Below, in pieces: positions 1 through 8,219 of a stretch of DNA of 64,000 bases. Both the position numbers and the translations under genes were made by a program. Origin of the DNA: JAKAIY01 sp963809385. Its GTDB lineage: Bacteria > Chloroflexota > Ktedonobacteria > Ktedonobacterales > JADMIN01. The notes under the pieces were generated by a model. That model did not search any database, had not been told where the DNA came from, and saw nothing but the letters and a program-made list of their open reading frames with translations. Each line of letters starts with the position of its first letter. Position 1 is the first letter of the stretch. The stretch is from the NCBI GenBank assembly GCA_963809385.1, contig CAWEJL010000004.1, forward strand, positions 124,001 through 188,000. The letters are read 5' to 3'.

Positions 1-89
1 TCCGGACTGAAGTCCTCCGGCCAGATCCGCCCAGCGTCCTCCTGAGTCTCAGGAAGATCCGGGCTGTCTGAGCGCTCGAACCCGCTCAT
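1..89 (-). CDS. 5' end of a gene translationally coupled to the sigma factor, probable anti-sigma factor (partial)
   Basis: The ATG ends at position 89 on the minus strand, inside the 3' end of the sigma factor gene, in a different frame. A GAGGAG ribosome site lies eight bases upstream. About 29 residues are visible before the window edge: an acidic, proline-rich start (MSGFERSDSPDLPETQEDAG, then RIWPEDFSP). Overlap with an upstream ECF sigma gene is the usual arrangement for a cognate anti-sigma factor, so that role is inferred from position only. No zinc-finger or membrane segment falls in the visible part. The gene continues beyond the window. Confidence 0.55.
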   Translation of the reverse strand, partial: MSGFERSDSPDLPETQEDAGRIWPEDFSP

Positions 90-699
90 AGGTCTGCTCC
101 TCGAGGGCGTCGCGTAACATTTTGCGCGCTCGCCAGAGACGTGTATCAATGGCATGGCGGGTGAGGCCCGTCTTCGCGGAAATATCCTCAGTGCTCGCCA
201 GCCGGAAATACCTCATATACACGAGATAGCGGTCTAGCTCTGGTAACGCCTCTAACGCCGTGCGAAGCTCCTCGCGACGCTCACGCTGCTCGAGAAGACC
301 TTCCATATTGTGGTCCGTCAAATGCGCCGGCGGCCGCTCACCGACGTGAGCTTCACCCGGCCCCGCGCCCGCCCCATCGCTATCCAGCGATGTCACGGTC
401 GCCTGACGGCGCCGCAGCTGGCGCAGACGATCCAGCGCGATATACTTCGCCCGCATCGTCAGCCAGGTCCGCAGCGAACCACGAGTCGGGGTGAACGTTT
501 CGATCTCCTGCCACGCCGTGACAAACAGATCTTGCGCACACTCCTCGGCGTCCTGGGCTGTCCCCGTTCCATTCAGAAGCGCCCGAATGAAATAGGTAAT
601 CTCACGCGCGTATTGCCGCATCAGCGCTTCGAGCGCCTGCGGATCACGCGCGACCAGCCCCGCGTACAGAGCGTCATCAGGCCAATCGTATTGCACCAC
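49..699 (-). CDS. ECF-type RNA polymerase sigma factor
   Basis: A 216-residue sigma-70 family protein of the extracytoplasmic-function size. Region 2 spans about residues 25-95, with the acidic QDAEECAQDLFVTAWQ helix and the TFTPTRGSLRTWL segment that precedes DNA melting and -10 recognition residues. Region 4 spans about 150-200 and ends in a helix-turn-helix (TEDISAKTGLTRHAIDTRLW) that would read the -35 element. The region between is a charged linker. It would direct core RNA polymerase to a stress or envelope regulon. A second gene overlaps its 3' end and probably encodes its anti-sigma partner. The 5' flank carries palindromes that could be regulatory. The target regulon cannot be told from the window. 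Confidence 0.9.
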   Translation of the reverse strand: MVQYDWPDDALYAGLVARDPQALEALMRQYAREITYFIRALLNGTGTAQDAEECAQDLFVTAWQEIETFTPTRGSLRTWLTMRAKYIALDRLRQLRRRQATVTSLDSDGAGAGPGEAHVGERPPAHLTDHNMEGLLEQRERREELRTALEALPELDRYLVYMRYFRLASTEDISAKTGLTRHAIDTRLWRARKMLRDALEEQTYERVRALRQPGSS

Positions 700-972
700 G
701 TCACTCCTGAAAGGCGCCTGACTACTGCCCTCGCTGGCGCCATTGCCAGCGAGCGAGCCATCCCGTCATCACCCCGCCCCGCGCGTATCAGTCACGCGCG
801 AAACAGGCGTCAGCGTGTCCCGTTCAGAGATACCGAAACGATATCGCCGGAAGTGGCTCCACGCTTCTCTCGAATCTCAGGATGGCCAGTGACTACGGTG
901 TCATGCCGTCCAACGTGTGGGTTTGACTGGTGGGGCTTATCGCCCGAAAACCGCCTGAGTGACTATCTCACC

Positions 973-991
973 TGTGACGTACTACGTCACA
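973..991. promoter_or_regulatory. perfect 19-base palindrome, possible operator
   Basis: TGTGACGTACTACGTCACA is a perfect inverted repeat of 9-base arms around a central C. It lies 274 bases upstream of the ECF sigma factor start. Its symmetry and length suit a dimeric helix-turn-helix regulator, but no such regulator is encoded nearby, so the operator role is inferred. Confidence 0.4.
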
Positions 992-1030
992 CTGAGAGCA
1001 TATCTCACCCGCCACTGGCCACACCACCCA

Positions 1031-1047
1031 TCTGGTCACTGACCAGA
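1031..1047. promoter_or_regulatory. perfect 17-base palindrome, possible operator
   Basis: TCTGGTCACTGACCAGA has 8-base arms around a central C, 40 bases beyond the palindrome at 973-991 and built the same way (odd length, central C). The two share only the GTCA/TGAC core. It could be a second binding site or a chance GC-rich palindrome. Confidence 0.3.
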
Positions 1048-1502
1048 CCCCTGCCCCAGGCGCGTATACGCCCAAAGCGTGGCGCGTGATGTGAGCGGTC
1101 GTGACGCTGGCGGACCGCGCGCGATAGTCCCGCAATTCTTCGTTGAGCCCCAATGAATTCAGAGAAAACAGCTACGATTCCATGCGTCCCAAAACGCCCC
1201 CCGCCCCGCGGGCAAGCCTCCCACAGCCCGCTCGCGCGAAACCGCGCGACGCTGAGAAAAGCCTGAGACCCACATAAAAAATAGCCTGAGCGGCGCGAGC
1301 GCGGGCGCCGGGCAGTTGGGGAAATACCGCCCGCTCGCCTAGCGCCCGCGACAAGGCGGCGTTAGGTATGCGTATTCTGCGGGCGCGGCGCCCCTTCTGT
1401 CAAGTGGCCAGCGCAACGAACATGCGCCTCACGCTCCGGCGGCTGTCCGCGCCAGCGCCAGCGCCTGAATCCAGCGCCTGGATCCATAGCATCCGCGCGC
1501 CG

Positions 1503-1988
1503 CTATACCCCCGCTTTCGGGTCCTCGCGCACATCCGCCACCAGACCGCCCGTCATCCGCGCCAATTCAGCGGGCGTCGTCACGAAGACAGCATTGGGCG
1601 TGCCAGCCGCCGCCCAAATCGTCTCGAACGCCATCAAGTCCTGGTCAATCACCGTCCGCAGCGTCTCCGCATGCCCCACCGGAGGCACGCCGCCAATCGG
1701 ATATCCCGTCGCCCGCCGCACAACCTCCGCGTCCGCCCGCCGCACTGGCGCCCCCAACAGCCGCGCCAGCTTCCCCGTATCCACCCGGTTCACCCCCGAC
1801 GCGATCACCAGCGTGGGCGCATCCCCCACCAGAAACACCAGACTCTTCGCGATCTGCGCCACCGTCGTCCCAATCGCCGCCGCCGCCTCAGCCGACGTGC
1901 GCGTAGACTCCGCAAACTCCACCGGCTCCGCCGTCACCCCCCGCTCCGTCAGCGCCGCCCGCACACGCTCCACATTCGGATGCGCCAT
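1503..1988 (-). CDS. YbaK/EbsC family aminoacyl-tRNA deacylase
   Basis: A 161-residue cytoplasmic protein of the YbaK/ProX trans-editing family, whose known members hydrolyse mischarged tRNA such as Cys-tRNA(Pro) or Ala-tRNA(Pro). The fold covers the whole chain: VERVRAALTERGV at the N-terminus, the conserved lysine in QIAKSLVFLVGD, and the GYPIGGVPPVGH loop typical of the family. The ATG at 1988 was chosen because GGGAGG lies eight bases upstream; an in-frame start 54 bases further up has no such site. It stands alone between a gap and a lipoprotein gene. Which tRNA it edits cannot be read from sequence. Confidence 0.85.
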   Translation of the reverse strand: MAHPNVERVRAALTERGVTAEPVEFAESTRTSAEAAAAIGTTVAQIAKSLVFLVGDAPTLVIASGVNRVDTGKLARLLGAPVRRADAEVVRRATGYPIGGVPPVGHAETLRTVIDQDLMAFETIWAAAGTPNAVFVTTPAELARMTGGLVADVREDPKAGV

Positions 1989-2198
1989 CCACGTACCTCC
2001 CATTTGCGTCACAATCAGCGCCGCCAGCCGCCGGAACCCCATTCAAGCGGCCGCGATGGCGCGCGCATTGCGCCCCGTGAGCGCACAGGATAACACGCCC
2101 GCTCACCTATCAGCCCGTCTCGCGCTTCATACAAACACAAAATCTGGTCAAGGCGCGCATCTCGACTATCCAGGAGGCGTGAAACAACGGAGCGTCAC

Positions 2199-3167
2199 AT
2201 GCCAGGTTCAACCCAGGAATCACATGCCACCGGCCGCCATCACAACCAGCGGCTCGCGTCCGCCAGCGTCATCATCGCGCTCGGCGCGCTGCTCACCGCC
2301 TGCTCGTTCAGCGGCGGAGGATCATCCACTCCTACACCTACCGCTACCGCTACCGCTACCGCTACGCCACTCCCCGCCGCCGTCCACATCTCCCCTGGGC
2401 TAACCAGCAGCCTCTGTAATGGCTCCCTTGGTTCTAACATGCCCTCAGTCTATGCGTTCAGCCAGACCGTCTACGCCAGCGTCAACTTCGCTCTCAGCTA
2501 CCCCGCCTACGTCATGCCCGCCAATACTCCGCTCAAGCCATTCAAGCTCGCGGGTATCATGGGCGAGCCAGCGGTTGAAGAGCAGCTTGGCGGCGCCCCC
2601 TACGCCAACCCCACGATCTCGCAGGTTGGCGGCATCGTTATCACCGTCTGCAACAACGGCTCGCAACCAGTCACGCTCAGCGGCGTCGGTATGGGCATCA
2701 CCAGTTTTGCCTCCCACAGCGGCTCGATAGATACCTGGCAGGGCTGCGACGGCGTCTACCAGCCAGGAACCGGCGTCACCGGCGGCGGCTGTGGCGGAGC
2801 CATCGTGACTGATGAAGCCATGCGCGCCACCTTCCCCGCCAACGCCAGCCAGGGCGCGACCGTCAACGCCACGATGGTCAGCGCTGGTGGCCCGCATGGC
2901 TACAGCCCGCTCCCCGTGACCCTTCAGCCCAACGGCGTCATCTTGATCAGTGTCGCTGTCACGATGCCCACCGCGCCGGGAACCTACACGCTGGCCCTGA
3001 CTCTCAGCGCCACGACCGTCACCGGCCCCGCCACCTACGCGCCCCTCACGCCGCAGATCTTCGCCCCCGTCGCCCACAAATGGAATGGCGAGAACTGCAA
3101 GGAGCCCGCCATGCTCAGCCAAATCTCCGCCAGCGACACCTCGTCTTACTACATCTGCCCCGCCTAG
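2199..3167 (+). CDS. secreted lipoprotein of unknown function
   Basis: A 322-residue protein with a lipoprotein signal: basic N-terminus, hydrophobic stretch and lipobox ending LLTAC, with Cys35 as the lipidation site. Next comes a short Thr-Ala-Pro linker (TPTPTATATATATPLP) encoded by a tandem GCTACC hexamer repeat near 2340-2370, which could vary in length by slippage. The rest is beta-rich, with Ig-like strands (GTYTLALTLSATTVTG) and several cysteines that could pair outside the cell. I recognise no named domain. The ATG at 2199 follows a CAGGAGG site at a longer than usual distance. A substrate-binding or adhesion role would be a guess. Confidence 0.75.
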   Translation: MPGSTQESHATGRHHNQRLASASVIIALGALLTACSFSGGGSSTPTPTATATATATPLPAAVHISPGLTSSLCNGSLGSNMPSVYAFSQTVYASVNFALSYPAYVMPANTPLKPFKLAGIMGEPAVEEQLGGAPYANPTISQVGGIVITVCNNGSQPVTLSGVGMGITSFASHSGSIDTWQGCDGVYQPGTGVTGGGCGGAIVTDEAMRATFPANASQGATVNATMVSAGGPHGYSPLPVTLQPNGVILISVAVTMPTAPGTYTLALTLSATTVTGPATYAPLTPQIFAPVAHKWNGENCKEPAMLSQISASDTSSYYICPA

Positions 3168-3261
3168 CGCCTGGCGTATATCATCATGGGCTGGCTATTC
3201 CGTATAATAGCGGTAGCCAGCCCGCCACTCTTCGCCACTCTGCTAGCAGGAGCCCACCCCC

Positions 3262-3630
3262 ATGAGCCATCCCGACGACACCACGCCCCCCAGCGCGGAA
3301 ATCACCATCGAGGACTTCCAGCGCGTCGATATCCGCGTCGGGCGCGTCCTCTCCGCCGAGCCGCTGGCGGGCGCGCGCAAGCCCGCCTACGCGCTGCGCA
3401 TCGACTTCGGCCCGGAGATCGGCGTCAAGCAGTCCAGCGCGCAAGTCACCGTCCACTACACCGCTGAGGCGCTGGTGGGGACGCTCGTCATGGCCGTCGT
3501 CAACTTCCCGCCGCGCCGCATCGCCGGCTACCGCTCTGAGGTCCTGACCCTTGGCGTCCCCGACGCGAACGGCGCCGTCATCCTCATCGCCCCCCGCTCC
3601 GACGCGCCGCTCGGCGCCCGCCTCTTCTGA
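3262..3630 (+). CDS. csaA: tRNA-binding domain protein, CsaA-like chaperone
   Basis: A 122-residue protein that consists of a single tRNA-binding OB-fold domain, the size of Bacillus CsaA. Diagnostic stretches are IEDFQRVDIRVGRVLSAEPL, GVKQSSAQVTVHY and VVNFPPRRIAGYRSEVLTLG, all in CsaA order. Known CsaA proteins act as export-related chaperones with SecA-like activity and bind tRNA-like structures. The ATG at 3262 follows AGCAGGAG. A TATAAT hexamer at 3203-3208 sits upstream but has no clear -35 partner. It is not linked to other export genes here. Confidence 0.85.
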   Translation: MSHPDDTTPPSAEITIEDFQRVDIRVGRVLSAEPLAGARKPAYALRIDFGPEIGVKQSSAQVTVHYTAEALVGTLVMAVVNFPPRRIAGYRSEVLTLGVPDANGAVILIAPRSDAPLGARLF

Positions 3631-3762
3631 AAACACATGGAGCCGCCGCCCCGCGGCCAATTGCGCCTCCGCCGCGCCGCATGGTAGACTTCGCCCCATC
3701 CGGTGGGCGGGACGCCTCGCCGCGCGCGCTGAGCCTGACGTCGACCGGAGAGGAGCCGCGCC

Positions 3763-4254
3763 ATGCGCCTGCTCGCCGCCACCCGCGACGCTAACCATTA
3801 CGACATCACCCGCGATGACCGTTCCGTCGCCACCGTGAGCCTGCGCGTCGGCGGCTCCGGGCGGGTGGAACTGGCGGACGGCGGCGCGCTCCTGCTCCGC
3901 CGCGAAGACCCGCTCGGCGCGCGCTTCACCATCACCCGCGACACGCCCGCCGTGTCCGGCGAGGAGTCGCCCGCGCCCCTCCTGCGCGCCACCCGCCCCA
4001 ACCCGCTGCGCCGGAGCTACGATATCGAGACGGCGACCCGCCGCGTCAGCTTGCGCGCCGAATCACCATGGCGCGGCGACTATCTTCTGTTTGAAGGCGG
4101 CGACTCCACTGGAGCCATACGCCACACCGCCGCGCGCTCCCGCGACGCCAGCGCCAGCTTTCCAGACGACTTCCCGCAGGAAGCCGCCATCGCGCTCTTC
4201 TGCCTGGTTCTCGCCATCTGGCGCTCCGGCCATGCCCGTGTAGACACCTTGTAG
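3763..4254 (+). CDS. hypothetical protein
   Basis: A 163-residue protein preceded by GGAGAGGAG and an ATG at 3763. The first 110 residues alternate charged and hydrophobic positions in beta-strand fashion (DRSVATVSLRVGGSGRVELA; RRSYDIETATRRVSLRAE), suggesting a beta-barrel or LURP/Tubby-like sheet, but I cannot assign a family. The C-terminus has one hydrophobic helix (AAIALFCLVLAIW) that could touch the membrane. It ends 24 bases before the glycosyltransferase start and reads in the same direction, so the two may be co-transcribed. Confidence 0.65.
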   Translation: MRLLAATRDANHYDITRDDRSVATVSLRVGGSGRVELADGGALLLRREDPLGARFTITRDTPAVSGEESPAPLLRATRPNPLRRSYDIETATRRVSLRAESPWRGDYLLFEGGDSTGAIRHTAARSRDASASFPDDFPQEAAIALFCLVLAIWRSGHARVDTL

Positions 4255-4278
4255 CGCTCGCCACCACCGGAGGAACCG

Positions 4279-5889
4279 ATGTCATCCCAGAGCGACGCCA
4301 CCACCACAGACCTCGCCAGCCGCGCGCAGGCCGCGCTCACCAGCGACCTCGCCCCCGCCGCCGCGCTGGCGCTGCTCGTCTTCACCGGCCACATGCTCGT
4401 CGCCGGGAACTACGGCTATTTCCGCGACGAGCTGTACTACCTCGTCGCCGGACTGCGGCTGGCCCCCGGCTATGTAGACTTCCCGCCGATGATCGCCTTG
4501 CTCGCCGCCCTGACCCACCTCATCGCGCGCGACAACCTCGTCGTCATCCACATCATTCCCGCCCTCGCCGCCGCCGCGCTGGTCTTCGTTACCGCCCTCA
4601 TGGCCCGCGCGCTCGGCGGCGGGCGCTTCGCCCAGACGCTCGCCGCGCTCGGCTCCGCCGCCAGCGTCGTCTTCCTCGCCACCGGCTCGATCTTCTCGAT
4701 GGACATCCTCGACGCCCTCTGGTGGACGCTTGGCGCCTACGTCCTGATCCTGCTCATCCGGCGCGACGATCCCCGGCTGTGGCTGGCCTTCGGCCTCGTC
4801 GCCGGCCTCGGCCTCACCACCAAGCTCACCATGCTCTTCTTCGGCTTCGCCGTCTTCGCCGCCGTGCTGCTCACCCCGCGCCGCCGCGACTTTCGCACAC
4901 CCTGGCCCTGGCTCGGCGGCCTGATCGCCTTCGTCTTCCTGCTACCCTATCTCCTCTGGAACGCCGCCAATGGCTGGCCCACCGTCCAGTTCTGGGGTCA
5001 CTATGGCGGCCTCACCGGCGGCGGCCCGCTTGGATTCCTCGCCAATCAGATCTTCGCCGTCAACCCGCTCAACATCCCGCTCGCCATCGCCGGCCTCGTC
5101 TTCTACTTCCGCGGAGCCGCGGGCAAGCCCTGGCGCATGCTCGGCTGGGCCTACGTCATCCTCTACGTCCTGCTCACCATCATCAACGCCAAATCCTACT
5201 TCCTCGCCCCCGCCTACCCGATGCTCTTCGCCGCTGGCGGCGTCCGCCTCTCCTGGGCGTTCGAGCGGCCCCGCTGGCGCTGGGCGAGCGGCGCGAAGCG
5301 CCCCAGCGGGCTCAGGGCTCCCGCTGTGGCGCGGCTAGCTTACCCCACCGCCATCGCCCTCTGCGCCATCGCCTTCGCGCCGCTCGCCATGCCGGTCCTC
5401 CCACCCGCCACGTTCGTCGCCGACTATGGCTGGCTCACCGGAGCGGGCAACTCCGCCGCTGGGCAGAGCCAAGCGGCCCTGCCGCAGTATTTCGGCGACC
5501 GCTTCGGCTGGGACACGCTGACCACCGACGTCACGCGCGTTTACGACAGCCTGCCCGCCGCCGAGCGCGCCCAGGCCTGCGTCTTCACCGCGAACTACGG
5601 CGAAGCCAGCGCCCTCACCCTGCTCGCCGCGCCCGGCAGCCTGCCGCGCGTCATCAGCGGCCACAACACGTACTGGCTGTGGGGTCCCGGCTCCTGCTCT
5701 GGCGCTGTCATCATCGCCGTCGGCGTCTCACAAAGCGACCTGGCGCAAACCTACACATCCATCACCCCCGCTGGCGCCCTCCAGTGCGTCTATTGCCAGC
5801 CCGAAGAGAACGGCGCGCCGATCTTCATCTGCGCCCACCCCAAACTGACCACGCCCGACCTCTGGCCACGCGTCCGCCACTACAACTGA
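4279..5889 (+). CDS. GT39-like membrane glycosyltransferase (ArnT/PMT type)
   Basis: A 536-residue polytopic protein with about eleven membrane helices. After helix 1 comes the periplasmic motif YFRDELYYLVAG with the Asp50-Glu51 pair that is catalytic in the GT39/GT83 superfamily, then YVDFPPMIALLAALTH, also typical. Such enzymes move a sugar from a polyprenyl-phosphate donor to a lipid or protein at the outer face of the membrane. The C-terminal 130 residues form a soluble domain with several cysteines. The frame runs through a hairpin repeat (5304-5326), giving an insert-like stretch SGAKRPSGLRAPAVA in the loop before the last membrane region. The acceptor is unknown. The start has GGAGG upstream. 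Confidence 0.85.
   Translation: MSSQSDATTTDLASRAQAALTSDLAPAAALALLVFTGHMLVAGNYGYFRDELYYLVAGLRLAPGYVDFPPMIALLAALTHLIARDNLVVIHIIPALAAAALVFVTALMARALGGGRFAQTLAALGSAASVVFLATGSIFSMDILDALWWTLGAYVLILLIRRDDPRLWLAFGLVAGLGLTTKLTMLFFGFAVFAAVLLTPRRRDFRTPWPWLGGLIAFVFLLPYLLWNAANGWPTVQFWGHYGGLTGGGPLGFLANQIFAVNPLNIPLAIAGLVFYFRGAAGKPWRMLGWAYVILYVLLTIINAKSYFLAPAYPMLFAAGGVRLSWAFERPRWRWASGAKRPSGLRAPAVARLAYPTAIALCAIAFAPLAMPVLPPATFVADYGWLTGAGNSAAGQSQAALPQYFGDRFGWDTLTTDVTRVYDSLPAAERAQACVFTANYGEASALTLLAAPGSLPRVISGHNTYWLWGPGSCSGAVIIAVGVSQSDLAQTYTSITPAGALQCVYCQPEENGAPIFICAHPKLTTPDLWPRVRHYN
5304..5326. repeat. hairpin repeat with 9-base TCAGGG loop, inside a coding sequence
   Basis: Stem CAGCGGG / CCCGCTG around the loop CTCAGGGCT. 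The same architecture, with loop TTCAGGGTT, recurs at 10241-10271. Both are preceded by a similar GGCGAGCG...GCGAAGC stretch. This copy is read through in frame by the GT39-like gene, so it either inserted without harming the frame or the gene tolerates it in a loop. Confidence 0.55.
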
Positions 5890-5950
5890 CATGCGTCGCC
5901 GTGCGCCGACCATTCATGCCCGCGTTCCCTCGCCCCATGCGTCACAAAAT

Positions 5951-5977
5951 ACCCCCTCTCCTCGTGGGAGAGGGGGT
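5951..5977. repeat. CCCTCTCC intergenic palindrome
   Basis: ACCCCCTCTCC and GGAGAGGGGGT form a perfect 11-base stem around a 5-base loop, followed by TAAGGGGATGAGG. It lies between the convergent GT39-like and KGG genes, where it could act as a bidirectional RNA end, although it has no U-tract. Related palindromes occur near 19973-20010 and 25252-25281. Confidence 0.6.
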
Positions 5978-5989
5978 AAGGGGATGAGG

Positions 5990-6193
5990 TCACCCGCCAG
6001 CCAGCGCTTCATCATCCTCATGACGGCCCGACGCTCCTCCTTTGCGGCCTGCCTGACGCGCCTCGTCGCTGGTCCATTCATGCGCCGTGCCATGCCGATG
6101 CGCCGCGCGCCCGCCCTTGCTGGCGATCTCGCGCTGCTTCTTAGGGTCCATCGCCGCGAAACCCCGGCGGTGAGTCTTGCGTTCCTGCGCCAT
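5990..6193 (-). CDS. KGG-domain stress-induced protein
   Basis: A 67-residue hydrophilic protein with two KGG signatures: REIASKGGRAAHRHG and RQAGRKGGASGRHED, the Con-10/GsiB-like repeat of small stress proteins. It also starts with the common RGFAAMDPKKQ block. Members are induced by desiccation, glucose starvation or general stress and are largely disordered; the molecular role is unclear. The ATG at 6193 is set by GGGAGG eight bases upstream, so the longer in-frame extension to 6379 is unlikely to be translated. It converges on the GT39-like gene with a palindrome between them. Confidence 0.85.
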   Translation of the reverse strand: MAQERKTHRRGFAAMDPKKQREIASKGGRAAHRHGTAHEWTSDEARQAGRKGGASGRHEDDEALAGG

Positions 6194-6668
6194 GCGCCCT
6201 ACCTCCCACTTCAGCCGCCGTACGCTCCAACTGGAAACCAGTCCCAATGTGACGAACGCGGTCTGAATAGCCTGTATGGCGAAGCCGCCAACGCGCACGC
6301 AACATCCATGCCGAAGCGCGCGCTCCATCTCAGCGTCATGGGCGCGATATTGGCATGGCGCGCGCTTGCTGGCGTGCAATCCGCGCGGCGTGATAGCATG
6401 CGGCTATCGTCCCGATATCCCGGTCAACAGCCGGGCGGGGCCTGACGGCGCAGTACACCAGAGATCGCGCCAGGCGCCGCCCACGAGTCAACCTCCGCCA
6501 CGCAATCCCTTCACCGGCCCCGTCTGGATGCGGTCGCCGCCAGGTCAGAACGGCGGAGCCAAGCGCGAAGTGGCGCAACGTCAGCGGCGCCCACGCGGAC
6601 TTGAGCGCGCTCCCACGCCGCCAAGCGCCGCCAGAGGAGCCCGATACCCCCAGATTGAGGAGGATAGT
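6194..6668. other. divergent intergenic gap, no gene seen
   Basis: Between the KGG gene and the hypothetical gene at 6669, reading outward in both directions. Frames here lack ribosome sites and have unremarkable arginine- and alanine-rich translations. It presumably holds both promoters, but I see no hexamer pair good enough to name. Confidence 0.4.
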
Positions 6669-7178
6669 ATGGGACGCTCCAGCGCGGGATCGCGTGGCCA
6701 GGCCACGCGGCAGCGCCGTATCACCCAGGACCTCGTCCTGGAACGGCTGACCCTGGCGGATAGTGACTGGCTCCTACGGACCTCCGCTGTCATGATGGCC
6801 CTGCAGCCCACCATGCGCGACGCCGTCCGCATCCGCCGGATCTCCTTCCGCTACCGCCCCGGCAGGATGGGCATCGCCGACGCGCTCGACGCCGTTGAGG
6901 ATCTCTTCTCCCCCTTCGCCGCCCTTGGCGCCACCATCGAGCCGCGCGACGACTGGGAGATCGTAGATGAAGAGGCCGAAGCGGGGGCGCTCGCCGCCCT
7001 CGGCCCCTCCGCCAGCTTCGCCGAGGCCATGCGCGGCGCCATGCTCCGCCAGCGCCGCCTGACCGACGGCGTAGACCTCGCCGTGGACGCGATCGCCTCC
7101 TTCGACGCCGAGGCCAGCGACCTCGCCGCCGCCGCGCTCCACTGGCTCACCCTCGGCTTGCGCGCCCGCGAGCCGTAG
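6669..7178 (+). CDS. hypothetical protein
   Basis: A 169-residue cytoplasmic protein. The ATG at 6669 follows GAGGAGGA, which fixes the start over several upstream in-frame codons. The N-terminus is basic (MGRSSAGSRGQATRQRR), followed by mixed helix and strand with TLADSDWLLRTSAVMMALQP and FSPFAALGATIEPRDDWEIV, and an alpha-helical C-terminal half rich in alanine and aspartate. There is no signal peptide or membrane helix. I do not recognise the family. It lies 39 bases upstream of the aminopeptidase gene and may share its transcript. Confidence 0.65.
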   Translation: MGRSSAGSRGQATRQRRITQDLVLERLTLADSDWLLRTSAVMMALQPTMRDAVRIRRISFRYRPGRMGIADALDAVEDLFSPFAALGATIEPRDDWEIVDEEAEAGALAALGPSASFAEAMRGAMLRQRRLTDGVDLAVDAIASFDAEASDLAAAALHWLTLGLRAREP

Positions 7179-7217
7179 CCATCCGCGACTGGCGCCCCAA
7201 TTTTCAGGAGTGACCAT

Positions 7218-8042
7218 ATGCGTGTGATGATCTGGGCCGACATGGAGGGCATGGCCGGCATCGAGGTCTGGGAACAGGTGACTGGCGGTCATCCTCAATA
7301 CGAGGAGGGCCGCCGCCTGATGACTGGCGAGGTCAACGCCGCCGTGCTCGGCGCGAAGGCCGCCGGCGCCGATGACATCATCGTCGTGGACTGCCACGGC
7401 GCGGGCGGCTCCTACAGCTTCAAGACCCTGATCCCCGACAAGCTGGAGACTGGCGCGAGCTACGTCCTCGGCTATCCCTGGCTGCGCTACATCGAGCCGC
7501 TGCAGACCGGCTGCGACGCCTGCCTGCTCATCGGCGCGCACGCCATGGCCGGGACCGCGAACGGCGTGCTGTGCCACACAGTCAGCAGCGAGGCCTGGTA
7601 CAACGCCCGCATCAACGAGACGCTGGTGGGCGAGAGCGGGCTGGAGGCCGCCGTCTTTGGCGCCTTCGACGTTCCCGTCGCCTTCGTCTCCGGCGACCGC
7701 GCCACCTGCGACGAGGTGACGGCGCTGCTCGGCCCCAAGGTGGTGACCGCCGAGACGAAAGAGGGGCTGGGCCGCTTCTCCGCCCGCTCTCTCTGCCACG
7801 CCGACGCCTGCGACCTGATCGAGGCCCGCGTGCGCGAGGCGCTGGAGCGCCACGACTGGCCCGACCCCTGGAAACCCGCCCAGCCGATGACCTTCACCGT
7901 CGAGCTTGCCGCCCCCGACCACGCCCAGTCCTACATGGGCCGCCCCGGCCTGGAGATCGTCAACGCCCGCACCGTCGTCGCCCGCGGCGGTCCCGACCAG
8001 ACCTTCTGGGACATCTGGGACAACTTCTGGTACCGCCGCTAA
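7218..8042 (+). CDS. dppA: M55 family D-aminopeptidase, DppA-like
   Basis: A 274-residue zinc peptidase of the DppA family, which releases D-amino acids such as D-Ala from the N-terminus of small peptides, probably for reuse of cell-wall peptides. Metal ligands known in Bacillus DppA have matches here: Asp8 and Glu10 in WADMEGMAG, His60 in VVDCHGAGG, His108 in LIGAHAMAGT and Glu134. His120 in GVLCHTVSS matches the catalytic histidine. Length is normal for the family. The start has CAGGAG upstream. No peptide transporter genes lie beside it, unlike the Bacillus dpp operon, so its substrate route is unclear. Confidence 0.9.
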   Translation: MRVMIWADMEGMAGIEVWEQVTGGHPQYEEGRRLMTGEVNAAVLGAKAAGADDIIVVDCHGAGGSYSFKTLIPDKLETGASYVLGYPWLRYIEPLQTGCDACLLIGAHAMAGTANGVLCHTVSSEAWYNARINETLVGESGLEAAVFGAFDVPVAFVSGDRATCDEVTALLGPKVVTAETKEGLGRFSARSLCHADACDLIEARVREALERHDWPDPWKPAQPMTFTVELAAPDHAQSYMGRPGLEIVNARTVVARGGPDQTFWDIWDNFWYRR

Positions 8043-8219
8043 GTAGGAACCAGGAGAGGAGCCGAGAGCCGCTCTCCGCACGGAGATACGCTATACTGCT
8101 CGCAGGGTTCTCGGAGCTATGCGGCGCGTCGAAGGGAATATCTTTGGTCACCACCCGACACCCTGGAGCGCCGCAGGGGAATGTTGAGTGACAACGTCGC
8201 AGAATAAAGAGAGTATGTC

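Larger units (their letters stand above)
700..1502. other. non-coding gap with palindromes
   Basis: No convincing gene lies between the sigma factor start and the YbaK-type gene end. Reading frames here have arginine-rich, low-complexity translations without ribosome sites. Visible structure: a 19-base palindrome at 973-991, a 17-base palindrome at 1031-1047, a 10-base palindrome GCGTATACGC near 1064-1073, and the octamer TATCTCAC near 965 and again near 997. The right third (about 1170-1500) is plain GC-rich sequence. Confidence 0.5.

Noticed and set aside
310..1089. Plus-strand frame antisense to the ECF sigma factor
   Set aside because: Arg/Pro-rich translation, antisense to a solid gene, no ribosome site.
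1172..1354. Possible 60-residue minus-strand gene in the gap before the YbaK-type gene
   Set aside because: No ribosome site, low-complexity Arg/Ala/Gly translation, no hydrophobic or motif pattern.
3203..3208. TATAAT upstream of the CsaA-like gene as a sigma-70 promoter
   Set aside because: Perfect -10 consensus, but no -35-like hexamer at 16-18 bases, so I did not list it as a promoter.
4722..5987. Long plus-strand frame (421 codons) within the GT39-like gene
   Set aside because: Out of frame with a clear membrane glycosyltransferase; translation is Arg/Pro/His repeats typical of shifted GC-rich coding sequence.
6774..8081. Long minus-strand open frame (435 codons) opposite the M55 peptidase and upstream gene
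   Set aside because: It is antisense to two well-supported genes, its translation is Gly/Ala/Val-rich without motifs, and it has no ribosome site. It reflects high GC at codon position 3.
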